Positions 1 through 8,520 are shown, counted from the first letter of the stretch. The stretch is 64,000 nucleotides of DNA from Pseudomonas gingeri (GCF_013385425.1 NZ_JACAQA010000028.1:1-64000), one strand, 5' to 3'. Notes: generated by a model not told the origin, from the sequence alone. A program made the numbers and translations.

Positions 1-309
1 CTGCGTTTTCACACAGTCTGACATGGCGGTTTTTTTGTTTGATGGGGCCAAATCCTTTTGTCAGGTCAATCTGCGCTCCAGGATGTGAGGAATTCGTGAA
101 AAGACTGTCGCAGAATGCGAAATCCCTGCTGAGCGTGCCGCTTCTTCGCACCCTAGGTGTTCAGTCTCGGAGAGTCATGGTGCATCCTTAAGCACCGAGC
201 AAGAGGATGCATTATGGAAGGACGTCTTCATGGTTCAACCCGGACAACGCCGCGAATTCGAGCCGAGCTAGCGTGCCCACAACCAACGTCGATGGGGGAA
301 TAGCTGTAC
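1..309. other. non-coding stretch at window edge
   Basis: I see no convincing gene here. No reading frame of useful length with a ribosome binding site was found on either strand, and no clear terminator or promoter. The left side may belong to the 3' flank of a gene outside the window. Confidence 0.4.
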
Positions 310-741
310 CTAGACCAGCCGTCCCCACACTTGAACGAGCCCGACAAAATGGGCCATACCAAAACCTGTGCAGACTGCCGAGCTGATCAGAATGAATCGA
401 GTGGTTCTGCCGGTATTTTTCAAGATGAAAAATCCTGCGAATCCCCGAAGCAGGTAAACGAGCGTTATAGCACTTAGCACGGGTCGCAACAGTGGTAACG
501 GTCTAATCACCGACGCGCCGGACAGGGCATAGAGAGCCCAGACCATGAGGATCAGCGCGATTCCAATTGTGACGATTGCCGGAAATGCTCTTACCGCCTC
601 CGCTGCGCGAATAAAGCGTTTTCCTGCGCCGGCAAACTGGTATCCGGCAGGACCTGCAATGACAACGCCTATGTGTAAAGCGGCAGCCATGGCGCTGCAG
701 GCTGCACCTATGACGAGTGCTTGATTGTATTCGTCGACCAC
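310..741 (-). CDS. small integral membrane protein, unknown function
   Basis: A 143-residue protein with about four hydrophobic segments (roughly residues 8-30, 52-75, 82-103 and 118-140) joined by short basic loops, so an inner-membrane protein is likely. The start is GTG at 741, chosen because an AAGGA box lies about seven bases upstream. Length and layout resemble small DUF-type membrane proteins, but I do not recognise the family. The neighbour at 833-1105 on the same strand is also a small membrane protein and could be co-transcribed. The function is unknown; the call rests on hydrophobicity and start context. Confidence 0.6.
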   Translation of the reverse strand: MVDEYNQALVIGAACSAMAAALHIGVVIAGPAGYQFAGAGKRFIRAAEAVRAFPAIVTIGIALILMVWALYALSGASVIRPLPLLRPVLSAITLVYLLRGFAGFFILKNTGRTTRFILISSAVCTGFGMAHFVGLVQVWGRLV

Positions 742-832
742 ATTTTATCCTTCCTTGAGTGCCCGAGACAGAGACATCTCGGAACGGGCCCGCGTCGCCG
801 CTTACGGAGATGGCGGAACCAAACGATGACGT

Positions 833-1105
833 TTATTTATTGCTCTTGCGGTGCAGCAGGACAAACAAACCGATCAGTTGCATCCCCACCACGACCATGA
901 CCACCCTCTTCCCTCCGATGCCGAGGCCAGCCACCCAGTCGATAAAAAGCAGCAAGAGCGCTACGCACAAGGGAAGCATGCAAAGGATGTACAACACTCT
1001 GATCAGCTTCCGATGACGTCGTGCCCATGTGGACGGCCCATCTGCTTGGGCTACAGAGTCCAGAGGGCCCAGGAACTCCAGAAGAGCAATGAATAGATCG
1101 ATCAT
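833..1105 (-). CDS. small two-helix membrane protein
   Basis: A 90-residue protein with two strong hydrophobic helices (about residues 36-58 and 64-84), a basic loop before the first helix (WARRHRKLIR) and a basic tail (HRKSNK). This predicts a small inner-membrane protein. It ends 91 bases before the next leftward gene, so the two may form a transcript. The ribosome binding site before the ATG is weak. Family not recognised. Overlapping frames on both strands here lack such organised hydrophobicity and were left out. Confidence 0.5.
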   Translation of the reverse strand: MIDLFIALLEFLGPLDSVAQADGPSTWARRHRKLIRVLYILCMLPLCVALLLLFIDWVAGLGIGGKRVVMVVVGMQLIGLFVLLHRKSNK

Positions 1106-1380
1106 GATGTGTTCTAGCGCAATGGTTTCGGCAGGAGGTGTGTGGCTTCAATTGGAACGCGCCTTTGTAACGGCTGCGTTTGAGTTTTCTGCATCTTCAT
1201 CATGACTGCCAACGCCCACCTTGGCTCGAAAGCAGCTGGCCATCAACGACACCTTTCAACCAGTGGGATCGAACACAGGGTCAATGGCGCTCACAGCCTC
1301 TCACAGAAGTCGGCCATTTCAGCGACCAGCAAGAGTTCTCTCTTTCCCTTGAGTGAAATTTCCTAGAAAATCCTGACCGC
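1106..1380. other. intergenic region upstream of leader RNA copy 1
   Basis: No gene is visible. The right part (about 1310-1380) is closely similar to 11040-11110, including the shared words CTTTCCCTTGA and TTTCCTAGAAAATCCTGACC. The duplication of the leader RNA/DUF6124 module therefore includes about 70-100 bases upstream of the promoter, perhaps a regulator site. Confidence 0.45.
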
Positions 1381-1409
1381 TTGCGCCTGCCCACGCCGGT
1401 GGCTATCTT
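1381..1409 (+). promoter_or_regulatory. predicted promoter of leader RNA copy 1
   Basis: TTGCGC (1381-1386), a 17-base spacer and TATCTT (1404-1409) form a sigma-70-like promoter. The first hairpin of the leader begins six bases after the -10 box. The same geometry occurs in the other two copies, at 11112-11140 and at 39570-39598 on the minus strand. Confidence 0.55.
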
Positions 1410-1415
1410 CGAGCC

Positions 1416-1591
1416 GTCACTGCACATCAGTGACAGGGTTTGGTAGCCCTCGGTGTAACTAGGCGCAAAGCGCCACCTTGAGCAAGGCGCTTTTTTTCGG
1501 CCTCAGCTTTTATGGTGGCCGTGCGCAGGGCGTCCGCGGACGCGCCGGGTTCCTAGTGCACCGGTCTACCAACCTGCGTACGGCCGCCACC
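1416..1591 (+). ncRNA. structured leader RNA, copy 1 (P4/C4-like fold, upstream of a DUF6124 gene)
   Basis: Elements in order: hairpin GTCACTG/CAGTGAC (1416-1434); a GGG/CCC mini-hairpin (1436-1449); GGCGC-AAA-GCGCC (1462-1474), which competes with a terminator-like stem (1470-1490) followed by seven T (1491-1497); then a multi-branched fold. That fold has an outer stem (1514-1529 with 1573-1591), an inner hairpin GGCGTCC/GGACGC (1529-1546) and a CCGG/CCGG hairpin (1545-1564). Compared with copies 2 and 3, several pairs change on both sides, which supports a real RNA. The arrangement recalls the attenuating immunity leaders of P4-like satellite phages, but that link is from memory. It probably controls the gene at 1653. 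Confidence 0.7.
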
Positions 1592-1652
1592 CTTTAATCG
1601 TTTGGTAGCGATGGTGACGGCTTCAATACATGCACTTGGAGTACCTCGTACT

Positions 1653-2000
1653 ATGTTCAAGCCCACCCCCAATCCGCCTGCAACCTCAAACATCGAAAGC
1701 ATCGACCCTCGTATCGCCGACCGTGCTTTGTCTCACTACAACCTCGGTCCGAAGGCAAGCGTCAAACCAGCGCCTGTCACCGTGTTGCATGAGCATCTGA
1801 ATGAACCCGGGAACCAGGAAGACGCCCTGGCCAACGTCTACTCAATTCTGCAATCCGCGGCGGCCACGGCCTATGAGCACGCCGACAACCAGACCGGTTC
1901 GAACCGCAAGGTGGCGATGGGTGTGGTGCATCTGATCGAGCTGGCACAGCTGAAGATGGACTCAGTACTGGATGGGCAAGCGGTCAGCACCGGCGGCTGA
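1653..2000 (+). CDS. DUF6124-type small protein, copy 1
   Basis: A 115-residue protein beginning MFKPTPNPP, close to the protein at 11381-11728 (same IESIDPRIADRALS and YSILQSAAATAYE words) and more distantly to 38901-39344. The second half is helical with no membrane segment. This matches a pseudomonad family of unknown function (DUF6124/DUF3077-like). The start at 1653 is chosen because the homology with copy 2 begins there and a GGAG lies about 11 bases upstream; an earlier in-frame ATG would run into the leader RNA. Expression is likely controlled by that leader. Function unknown. Confidence 0.8.
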   Translation: MFKPTPNPPATSNIESIDPRIADRALSHYNLGPKASVKPAPVTVLHEHLNEPGNQEDALANVYSILQSAAATAYEHADNQTGSNRKVAMGVVHLIELAQLKMDSVLDGQAVSTGG

Positions 2001-2014
2001 CCACGTTCTACGGA

Positions 2015-2039
2015 GAGCGGAAAGCCTGGCTTTCCGCTC
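2015..2039 (+). terminator. hairpin after DUF6124 gene copy 1
   Basis: Perfect 11-bp stem (GAGCGGAAAGC with its complement, loop CTG) starting 14 bases after the stop codon. There is no long T tract, so it may work as a terminator or as a 3' stabiliser. Similar hairpins lie at 4723-4745 and 11748-11772. Confidence 0.5.
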
Positions 2040-2075
2040 GTTCGGCTCCGAAGTTCAACGGCATGTCAGCCCCCC

Positions 2076-2387
2076 TCAGTCGATTGCCTGCGCCCTGCTC
2101 GGACCGAGCCCATGCTGTGTGCGACGCAGTTGAACCACCACAGGCTGAATCAAGATAATGATCGCTGCCGCCGCATAAAGGGCTGCCGTTGCGCACCTGT
2201 GATGCCTGTTCGCTGACCGGCCGTCAACTTGCTGAATGGATTGCTGAATGCTCAAGCAAGCGGTCTGAGAAACTTCACTTGGACCGAGGATGATGTCAAG
2301 GTAATAGCCTAGTGCCTTGATCCATTCGGCCAGAGCCACGTGCTTCACCACTTGGTCAATTTCAAATGGACTTGCTGTGTTAGACAT
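2076..2387 (-). CDS. possible small membrane-anchored protein
   Basis: An open frame of 103 residues with a helical, protein-like N-terminal half (DQVVKHVALAEWIKALGYYL) and one hydrophobic segment at about residues 65-87 followed by a basic stretch. Against it: no ribosome binding site is visible before the ATG, and the start lies only 13 bases from the divergent gene at 2401. I do not recognise the family. It may be a real accessory gene or chance coding. Confidence 0.35.
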   Translation of the reverse strand: MSNTASPFEIDQVVKHVALAEWIKALGYYLDIILGPSEVSQTACLSIQQSIQQVDGRSANRHHRCATAALYAAAAIIILIQPVVVQLRRTQHGLGPSRAQAID

Positions 2388-2400
2388 TCAGGGAAATGTG

Positions 2401-3291
2401 ATGCTTATGCGCTGGTGTGCCCCGTGGCTGTTGTATTTTGCTGTGAGCCAGGTTTGGGCTGTGGAAGCCGAACCCAAGACACTGATCACTTCAACTGTCG
2501 GCGATACGAGCGTCCAAGTGTCCGTGCTGAAGGCGAAGTCTCAGTCGGATGACGACAAAAAAATCGTGACCTTGACGCGAGAAGGTTCACAGCCGATCAC
2601 GCTCAAAAATGTCTACTTCGACGTGCTCTATACAGACCCCGACCCCACCCATGCGCCGAACATGATCGTGGTGGGCCGCAGTGGTGGCGCTAATTGTTGC
2701 CATACGTTGCACATCATCAGTTTTGCTCCATCACTGCATAAACAAGATATCGAGGCTTACAACTCGGATCAGTTCGATATGCAGGAGGTTGCTCATGGCG
2801 GACCGGTATTGGGTTTCTTCGATTTCAGTTTCGCGTTTTGGTACCACTCATTCGCAGGCAGCCCTGCACCGCCAGTCTCGCTCAGTTGGGATGCCATACA
2901 AGGACGCTATGTGCTGAACGTCGCTGGCATGCGCAAACCGGCGCCATCGGATGTCGAGCTGGAAGAAGATACGCAGGCGCTCCTGCTGGAAGAGGTCGGT
3001 ACCAACGATCTGTGGCCACCCGCCCTGCTATGGCGTGACATGCTGACGTACATCTATTCAGGCAACAGTGCGTCGGCCCGAACCTTGATGGATACAGCAT
3101 GGCAACCGAAATGGGGTGAAAAACAGCTGTTTTTTACCTGCTTTAGCCAGAAGCTGCACGCAGGCTGGCTCTGGAACTACATGGACATCGGTCACTTAAT
3201 GAAGGCCGACGGCGACTTTCCCAAACCGATAAGTGTACCGGCGGGCTGTACACAGTCAGCGCCGGAGCGGACCCCGACGAGCCATATATAA
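2401..3291 (+). CDS. secreted protein of unknown function
   Basis: A 296-residue protein with a clear signal peptide (MLMRWCAPWLLYFAVSQVWA, cleavage likely after about residue 20), so it is probably periplasmic. The start at 2401 is chosen for its AGGGA box and because the signal peptide begins there; the frame stays open further upstream. The mature part has mixed beta-like sequence and no motif that I can assign. A C-terminal cluster with FFTCFSQKLHAGWLW is notable. The next gene at 3438 also encodes a secreted protein, so both may act in the periplasm. Function unknown. Confidence 0.65.
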   Translation: MLMRWCAPWLLYFAVSQVWAVEAEPKTLITSTVGDTSVQVSVLKAKSQSDDDKKIVTLTREGSQPITLKNVYFDVLYTDPDPTHAPNMIVVGRSGGANCCHTLHIISFAPSLHKQDIEAYNSDQFDMQEVAHGGPVLGFFDFSFAFWYHSFAGSPAPPVSLSWDAIQGRYVLNVAGMRKPAPSDVELEEDTQALLLEEVGTNDLWPPALLWRDMLTYIYSGNSASARTLMDTAWQPKWGEKQLFFTCFSQKLHAGWLWNYMDIGHLMKADGDFPKPISVPAGCTQSAPERTPTSHI

Positions 3292-3437
3292 CAAAGTCCT
3301 CGCCGGTTGTAAGTCGTATACCATTTCCGTTTTTTGGCAAGGATGTGCCATGCCCCTCCGAGACTGAACACCTAGCAAGCAGTTTATTGATCTGTATTCG
3401 TAGCGCTCGGTTTTCCCAGAGCTCAAGGAGTGTTGAA

Positions 3438-4406
3438 ATGATTAAGCGTGCTCTGGTTATAGCGTGTCTGATACCAACGATTGCGTCTGCCGCGAGTTTC
3501 GATTGCGACAACGCCCATTCACCTTTGGAAAAAGCCGTGTGCGCCGATCCGGCGCTATCAACGTTGGATAGCTCAATCGCAACGTCGTATAACGCCGCGT
3601 TGCAACGCCTGTCGTCGGACGGACAGACCATCCTGCGAGACGGGCAACGACAATGGTTGCAGTTCGTACGAGATCTCTGTTTCACGTCTCAGGATGCCTC
3701 CGAAGTCGGATTCTGCCTGACTAAGCGCTATACGGATCGCCTCAAAGACCTTTCTACCGCGGCGGTTACGATTGGGCCCTACCTGTTCAGCCGTAGCGAC
3801 TACTTTTCCGCGACCACTCTCGACAAAGCTGGCCGGCCGTACGAAATTCACGCTGGCGCACCACGAATCGATGCACCGTTGTCACCAGCGATTGCGTCAT
3901 GGAATGACGCAATGGAAAAAAAACGGATGATGCGCGCGGTTGACTCGGATTGCGGCTCTAGACATGGCGACGAATACTCCAGCCTTGAAGTGAACTACGC
4001 TTCCGCGAAGGTAATCAGCGTCAAGGCGACAGACTGGGAATACTGCCATGGCACGCCGCATGGCCAAGGCGGAACGATCGGCCTCACGTACATCATCGAG
4101 CCGCGCCTCCATACTCTTGAAGCTACGGATCTGTTCAACATAGACACCGCCTGGAAAGACTTTTTGACCAGCCGAAGCTACGAGGCCATCAAAAAGAAAG
4201 CTGACGGCACGTCAGTAGAACGCGATAGGGTCGAGCGCGCCGCAATCAACATCCGTGGCTGGACGCTTACACAAGACGGCTTGCTCATTACTATTGATCC
4301 ATACGCGGTGCTCGCCTACGCGTTTGGGACGACCGAGGTCATCATTCCGTGGAGCGACCTGAAGCCCTTTCTTGCGCCAAACGCGCCTATTCCACCCCAG
4401 ACCTGA
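3438..4406 (+). CDS. secreted LprI-like / DUF3298-like protein
   Basis: A 322-residue protein with a signal peptide (MIKRALVIACLIPTIASA). Residues about 20-95 carry the LprI (DUF1311) pattern: FDC-x-A-x(4)-EKAVC, a LD-x(3)-A-x-Y repeat, QRQWLQFVRDLC and a last CL, so the Cys residues are placed as in lysozyme-inhibitor LprI-like domains. The C-terminal half resembles DUF3298-type domains. The start follows an AAGGAG box at 3425-3430. Likely a periplasmic protein; lysozyme inhibition is a family-level guess and was not shown for this architecture. Confidence 0.65.
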   Translation: MIKRALVIACLIPTIASAASFDCDNAHSPLEKAVCADPALSTLDSSIATSYNAALQRLSSDGQTILRDGQRQWLQFVRDLCFTSQDASEVGFCLTKRYTDRLKDLSTAAVTIGPYLFSRSDYFSATTLDKAGRPYEIHAGAPRIDAPLSPAIASWNDAMEKKRMMRAVDSDCGSRHGDEYSSLEVNYASAKVISVKATDWEYCHGTPHGQGGTIGLTYIIEPRLHTLEATDLFNIDTAWKDFLTSRSYEAIKKKADGTSVERDRVERAAINIRGWTLTQDGLLITIDPYAVLAYAFGTTEVIIPWSDLKPFLAPNAPIPPQT

Positions 4407-4722
4407 CGTTTGTAAATACCATTGGCTGCGAGCCTCCAGCGAAGGCATCAAGTGGCCGGCTTTTACTGCAATCAGTGGGGCGTAGGGTGCGTCACCAGCC
4501 GTATTTTTCAAGCCTCTAACGAAACACCGCAGACATAACGGCAATCCTATTCGATGTGCCTGATCAGAGTGAACTGACCAGGAGAAAAAGCGAGACGTTG
4601 ATCCAGCAGCGGATAGACACTATTAGAGGCTCTCGGCGTGATATTGAAAGGTCCATTTCGGACCTGAGCTTCCAACCCGTGGAGGCAGATTGAGCCGCTG
4701 ATGGCGCTCCATGTAGAGCGGA
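4407..4722. other. intergenic region between convergent genes
   Basis: About 316 bases separate the secreted protein gene (plus strand) from the lipoprotein gene (minus strand). I see no supported gene. Short frames here have no ribosome binding site. The right end carries the hairpin at 4723-4745. Confidence 0.4.
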
Positions 4723-4745
4723 AACGGGAAGCCAAGCTTCCCGTT
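4723..4745 (-). terminator. hairpin downstream of lipoprotein gene
   Basis: Perfect 10-bp stem AACGGGAAGC/GCTTCCCGTT with loop CAA, ten bases beyond the lipoprotein stop codon. The same word (AACGGGAAG/CTTCCCGTT) forms the hairpin at 11748-11772, so it looks like a recurring terminator-type element. The T tract is weak. Confidence 0.5.
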
Positions 4746-4755
4746 CCAGGTGGTT

Positions 4756-6225
4756 TTACTCTACCGACTTGATCGTCCACTTCCCGTACCATTTGGGCGG
4801 GCCGTTACCGACATACTCGAGCGGTACAAACAATCCATACACCTCCAGGTAGGCGTAAGTCGCGACGCCTTGCCCCCAGTCGTAGTCCTTGCCGGTACAG
4901 CTGAGTACCTTGGCGTTGCCCGTCAGGTTCGGGTAATAGTCGCTGGCAGGCTGCTGCGATTCAACGTTGCACGTGACGCTATAGTCCAACGGTATCCCAG
5001 GCACATCACCAAAGGTGAACGATATCTGCAGGGTGTATCGCAACTGCGCACCAACCGGCATCTTCGCCCAGTCGCCCTTGAACCTGAGATCGATGGCGGG
5101 TGGGCGGTCACTGATAGTCGGCCCACTCACAGGGGTGTAGTAGCTACTTTTGCTCAGGGTGATCAGGCCTCGAAAACTGACATCGACCTCCTGATTTGGC
5201 GAGACTTGGCGATGTTCAATCAATAATTTTCCCGCGCCGCTCGACTCGTAGTATGAATCGCGTCCCCAGCGCATCAAGTTATAGAGCCCTGATCGCTTTG
5301 CCTCTTCCATGTCGTTGGACGCCAGGCGCAGGTGCTGGATACTTTTCTGCGGTGCAGGCATGTTCAATGCCTCGATGGCCTTCAGGACAGGGGCCGCGAT
5401 CACCTGTGGTGGCAACTCAAAGCCTGATTGCTTACGCCCTTCATAATGCGGGTACTGATCCAATGACTGCGGTTTGCCACAAGCCAACTGAAGCAATTGG
5501 CGCTCATCAGCTTGCAGAAGACTGCTGCTTTTAGGAACCCGTTTTTCCCGCCACGCCGAGCCGATGACATAGCTGTCCGCGCCAAAGTAGAAGTCACTCA
5601 AGAGGGTAAGCTGTTGTTGCGAACAATTTGCCCTCCACCACTGCCTTGACTGCTTATACACGGCCGTTCTGTCGGGCGTCAGCATCTCGCGGGCCGGGAC
5701 TCGGGCGCTCCAGAAGATGACCTCATCCCCCTTCACCTTCAGGCTGGCGCGGTCGATCAGTTGCCAATCCTGATGGTCGGGTGTTGCGACGACGCGCCAG
5801 TCGGTCAGTGCAGTTTGAGCGCAGGCCTGTTTAAGCTGCGCGCCCTGAAAATACTGCTTTTTTTGCTCACTCGGTAGCTGCCCGATTTCCTCCGGGTGAG
5901 CTTGTGAGCCATCAGAAAACAGCTTCATTCCACCGGCAGTGTAAAAAAGCATCCGCGCAGTGGGCTGACTGCAATCGGAGATGAAGCGCACCATGTAGCG
6001 GTGCCCTAACTCCGACGGTGTGATCACGGCATAGGTGATCTGATCGCCTTTACGCACGATTAAGTTCGGCTCTGGCGGCTCGTTCAAAACAGCGTTGAAC
6101 ACCTCAGGCCCTGATGAGACCGCAGGCGGTGAATAAGATCCGAACCCGCTCGTTTGGCATCCTGAAAGTGCCAGGGCGAGAGTGAGCAAAGGAAAACAGC
6201 TGAAGCGGTGAAACGAAGCATCCAT
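4756..6225 (-). CDS. lipoprotein of unknown function
   Basis: A 489-residue protein. The N-terminus is a lipoprotein signal with lipobox LALSGC (Cys about residue 23), predicting a lipid-anchored envelope protein. The rest is soluble with several Cys residues, an RWGRDSYYESSG word and a C-terminal beta-rich part (about 370-489). I do not recognise a family. It is flanked by a terminator-like hairpin at its 3' end and a 350-bp gap upstream, so it is probably transcribed alone. Confidence 0.65.
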   Translation of the reverse strand: MDASFHRFSCFPLLTLALALSGCQTSGFGSYSPPAVSSGPEVFNAVLNEPPEPNLIVRKGDQITYAVITPSELGHRYMVRFISDCSQPTARMLFYTAGGMKLFSDGSQAHPEEIGQLPSEQKKQYFQGAQLKQACAQTALTDWRVVATPDHQDWQLIDRASLKVKGDEVIFWSARVPAREMLTPDRTAVYKQSRQWWRANCSQQQLTLLSDFYFGADSYVIGSAWREKRVPKSSSLLQADERQLLQLACGKPQSLDQYPHYEGRKQSGFELPPQVIAAPVLKAIEALNMPAPQKSIQHLRLASNDMEEAKRSGLYNLMRWGRDSYYESSGAGKLLIEHRQVSPNQEVDVSFRGLITLSKSSYYTPVSGPTISDRPPAIDLRFKGDWAKMPVGAQLRYTLQISFTFGDVPGIPLDYSVTCNVESQQPASDYYPNLTGNAKVLSCTGKDYDWGQGVATYAYLEVYGLFVPLEYVGNGPPKWYGKWTIKSVE

Positions 6226-6400
6226 GCGGGCGTACTTAATCGACAGAAAGATGGCACTTTAACATGAATGCGATTCCGTCACTGAGGATGACAGTGGTGC
6301 ATGCTTCAGCATCCTCGGCGCCTAATCGAAACAGCCACCAGCGATCGGGTTAAACTACCGGCGCCTCGTATGGACACTCGGACTGAATGCCCCCCCTGAA

Positions 6401-6550
6401 AAAATCACCTCACTATCACTCCTCCTGCTGACCTGCCTGCCATTACCAGGGTGGTCAGTTTGGTACGAGGTTCGCGATTACACCGACGCCCTGGGCAGCC
6501 GTTCGGTGCATATGTGGCTGCAGACATATGTGTGGCTGCAACAAGGCAAC
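6401..6550 (+). pseudogene. possible remnant of a small secreted protein
   Basis: The frame reads KITSLSLLLLTCLPLPGWS followed by VWYEVRDYTDALGSRSVHM: a signal-peptide-like string joined to a protein-like segment. There is no start codon at its head, and continuity is lost near 6550, where it runs into the 3' end of the opposite-strand gene. It looks like a decayed gene. A direct repeat (CATATGTGGCTGCA and CATATGTGTGGCTGCA, near 6509-6540) lies in it. Low confidence. Confidence 0.22.
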
Positions 6551-6575
6551 CCAGCAAGGTCAATGACAGCTATTA

Positions 6576-7391
6576 CTATTTTGCCGTCGCCGCCACCATC
6601 CATGGTTCAAGTCGTTTACCAAAAGCAATCGCTGCCTCAAATGAAGGCGACCCGCTATTTGATGCGGAGTAACCGTTTTCCTGAACGGTTCGCTGCATCG
6701 GCTCAAATACAGACCTGAACGTAAACGGCACGTTGATGTTTTCAGCCCCCCTCTGATTGACATAACCTATAAGCATTGCCTGATTATTATGAGTGTAAAC
6801 CATCGCTCGGACCTGTCCACGGACAATGCTGTATTGAGTCGTATCCGGGTACTTCGCACGCAGGGCTTCGCGGCTTACGCCAGCGTCAACAATGAATAGT
6901 CGACTGCTCATAGTCTGCTCTCTAGCCAGCGTTGTTGGCTGTTTTTTATTTAATTCGGCTGTTTCCATCTTCCTGGCAACCTCAACCGCGTGTTGATATG
7001 CTCGACCATTAAATTCCAAAACTATAAATACCTGTCTGGAATGTTGTTTTTGATAGTAAGCGCGGCCCTGTTCCGTATCGGCCGGTGCTGAAACATCAAA
7101 TCCCAATTCAGCAAGCTTCTCCTTGCCAAACCATCCATCACTGTCCTCTTCGCCGGAAGCCCCCATGCTAAAAGGGCCGGTAGACCTCGCTATCAGTCTT
7201 AGCGACATCCCACTATTGTCAGCACCTTCCCTTCCACCATAAGGAACTTGCAATTCACGCTGCGACAATTTAAGCACGCTCTCGGGCGTTCCACTTTTGT
7301 TGTATGCAACGCCCAGCAGCACGACCACATTTGTGATCAAAATCAACCCTACTCCGGCGATCAACGAGTGTCGACGCGTCCAGTTCATCAT
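6576..7391 (-). CDS. DUF4824-like membrane-anchored protein
   Basis: A 271-residue protein with one N-terminal transmembrane segment (about residues 9-28) and a long periplasmic part rich in charged residues, ending in a FGKRLEPWMVAA-type tail. It is translated from ATG at 7391, overlapping the upstream stop codon by four bases (ATGA), so it is translationally coupled to the DUF2157 gene. That pairing is a known gene-neighbour arrangement for DUF4824. Function unknown. Confidence 0.7.
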   Translation of the reverse strand: MMNWTRRHSLIAGVGLILITNVVVLLGVAYNKSGTPESVLKLSQRELQVPYGGREGADNSGMSLRLIARSTGPFSMGASGEEDSDGWFGKEKLAELGFDVSAPADTEQGRAYYQKQHSRQVFIVLEFNGRAYQHAVEVARKMETAELNKKQPTTLAREQTMSSRLFIVDAGVSREALRAKYPDTTQYSIVRGQVRAMVYTHNNQAMLIGYVNQRGAENINVPFTFRSVFEPMQRTVQENGYSASNSGSPSFEAAIAFGKRLEPWMVAATAK

Positions 7392-8455
7392 TTCGCCTCC
7401 CCGGACTGTGCTGTCCTCAACCGCTTGAGAACAACGAGTATGAGCACAGCCGTCAGAGCCAGCACGAAAAAGAACAAATATTTCGGCATAGACGCCCACC
7501 ACCAATCGTAAAGTTTGGTGTAAAGGAAAACCACGAAAAACGTCATGCCAGTGTTCACCACTTCCGGCCAATAATTTCGTATGCCGAGCCAAATTGCGCC
7601 GCTACTAAAAAGGAAGCCTGCGACCTGATAACAATGTTTGATAAACACTGGATCAGCTTCAAAATAACTGCCACCACCCCAATTGGCTAATACCAGCATG
7701 GGCAGAAACAATGTCAGAAAAGAAAAGATTCGGTATATCACAGCAAATCCGGAAAAATCCCGGTGCGGCACAAATAGCGCCACAAGAAAGAGTAAAATCG
7801 CAGCAGGAAAAAAATTCTCTGGTCGATCACCAAGGTCAAGCCAATACATGCCACCCCACGTCCCGGCACGAGCAGCAATGAAGCCAACAAGGCAAAGAAT
7901 TCCGGCGGCAAGCAGCAAACGCAACTTACATGTATATGCCAGAAGGAGTGCTAATGCCGCCCAGACAATCAAGGCGTTGTCAGATGAAGTAATATTGAAG
8001 ATTTGCCCAAGCATCGTAATATCGAGAACGAAACAGGCAAATGCCACCAGGGCCGCTAGTTTAGTGAAGTAACCGGTAGCGTCGTTACTTTGTATCCACA
8101 TCGTGCCAAGAAAAGTGCCCAGCGGAGCCAATACCAGTGTCGTGACCTGCGCCGGGGTAGAGAGCATCCCCCAGAATTTATAGAAGAGGAAGAAAATGCT
8201 TGCCGCCAAGGCCAGCGCCCCCAGAAACGAGGCAGCACGCATGCCGATCGAGAGTTGCCGAGATGCCGTCGTTCGATCGATGTCGAACGAGCGAGTATAG
8301 CTGTCCAGCAAGTCGCGATGATGGTAGGCCACCGAGTCCCGCTGCTCTTCTGAAAGCGTAAGTACACCATGCTGCTCAAGCCGTTCCAGCTCTTGCTGGA
8401 ATACCCTGATATCGTCTGCACGCTGCTGTGCATCTGTTTGCGTGAATGCGGTCAT
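7388..8455 (-). CDS. DUF2157-type polytopic membrane protein
   Basis: A 355-residue protein: a soluble N-terminus (about 1-70) with a charged helix (FQQELERLEQHGVLTL), then about ten hydrophobic segments to residue 345 and a basic end. This matches the DUF2157 layout. I chose the ATG at 8455 (MTAFTQTDAQQRADDIR) because related proteins begin with this kind of sequence; an ATG at 8467 is also possible. An IS element lies only about 70 bases upstream, so native promoter sequence may be lost or replaced by IS-derived transcription. Confidence 0.7.
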   Translation of the reverse strand: MTAFTQTDAQQRADDIRVFQQELERLEQHGVLTLSEEQRDSVAYHHRDLLDSYTRSFDIDRTTASRQLSIGMRAASFLGALALAASIFFLFYKFWGMLSTPAQVTTLVLAPLGTFLGTMWIQSNDATGYFTKLAALVAFACFVLDITMLGQIFNITSSDNALIVWAALALLLAYTCKLRLLLAAGILCLVGFIAARAGTWGGMYWLDLGDRPENFFPAAILLFLVALFVPHRDFSGFAVIYRIFSFLTLFLPMLVLANWGGGSYFEADPVFIKHCYQVAGFLFSSGAIWLGIRNYWPEVVNTGMTFFVVFLYTKLYDWWWASMPKYLFFFVLALTAVLILVVLKRLRTAQSGEAK

Positions 8456-8520
8456 AGAGACATCCATTTCTGAGGCGAACGCTTGATGGGTAGCTCGAAA
8501 ACCCGATGCCACGTCGCAAC

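Noticed and set aside
6451..6718. Possible continuation of the 6401 remnant into the DUF4824 region
   Set aside because: This part is antisense to a supported gene, so similarity to a secreted protein beyond about 6550 is probably chance.
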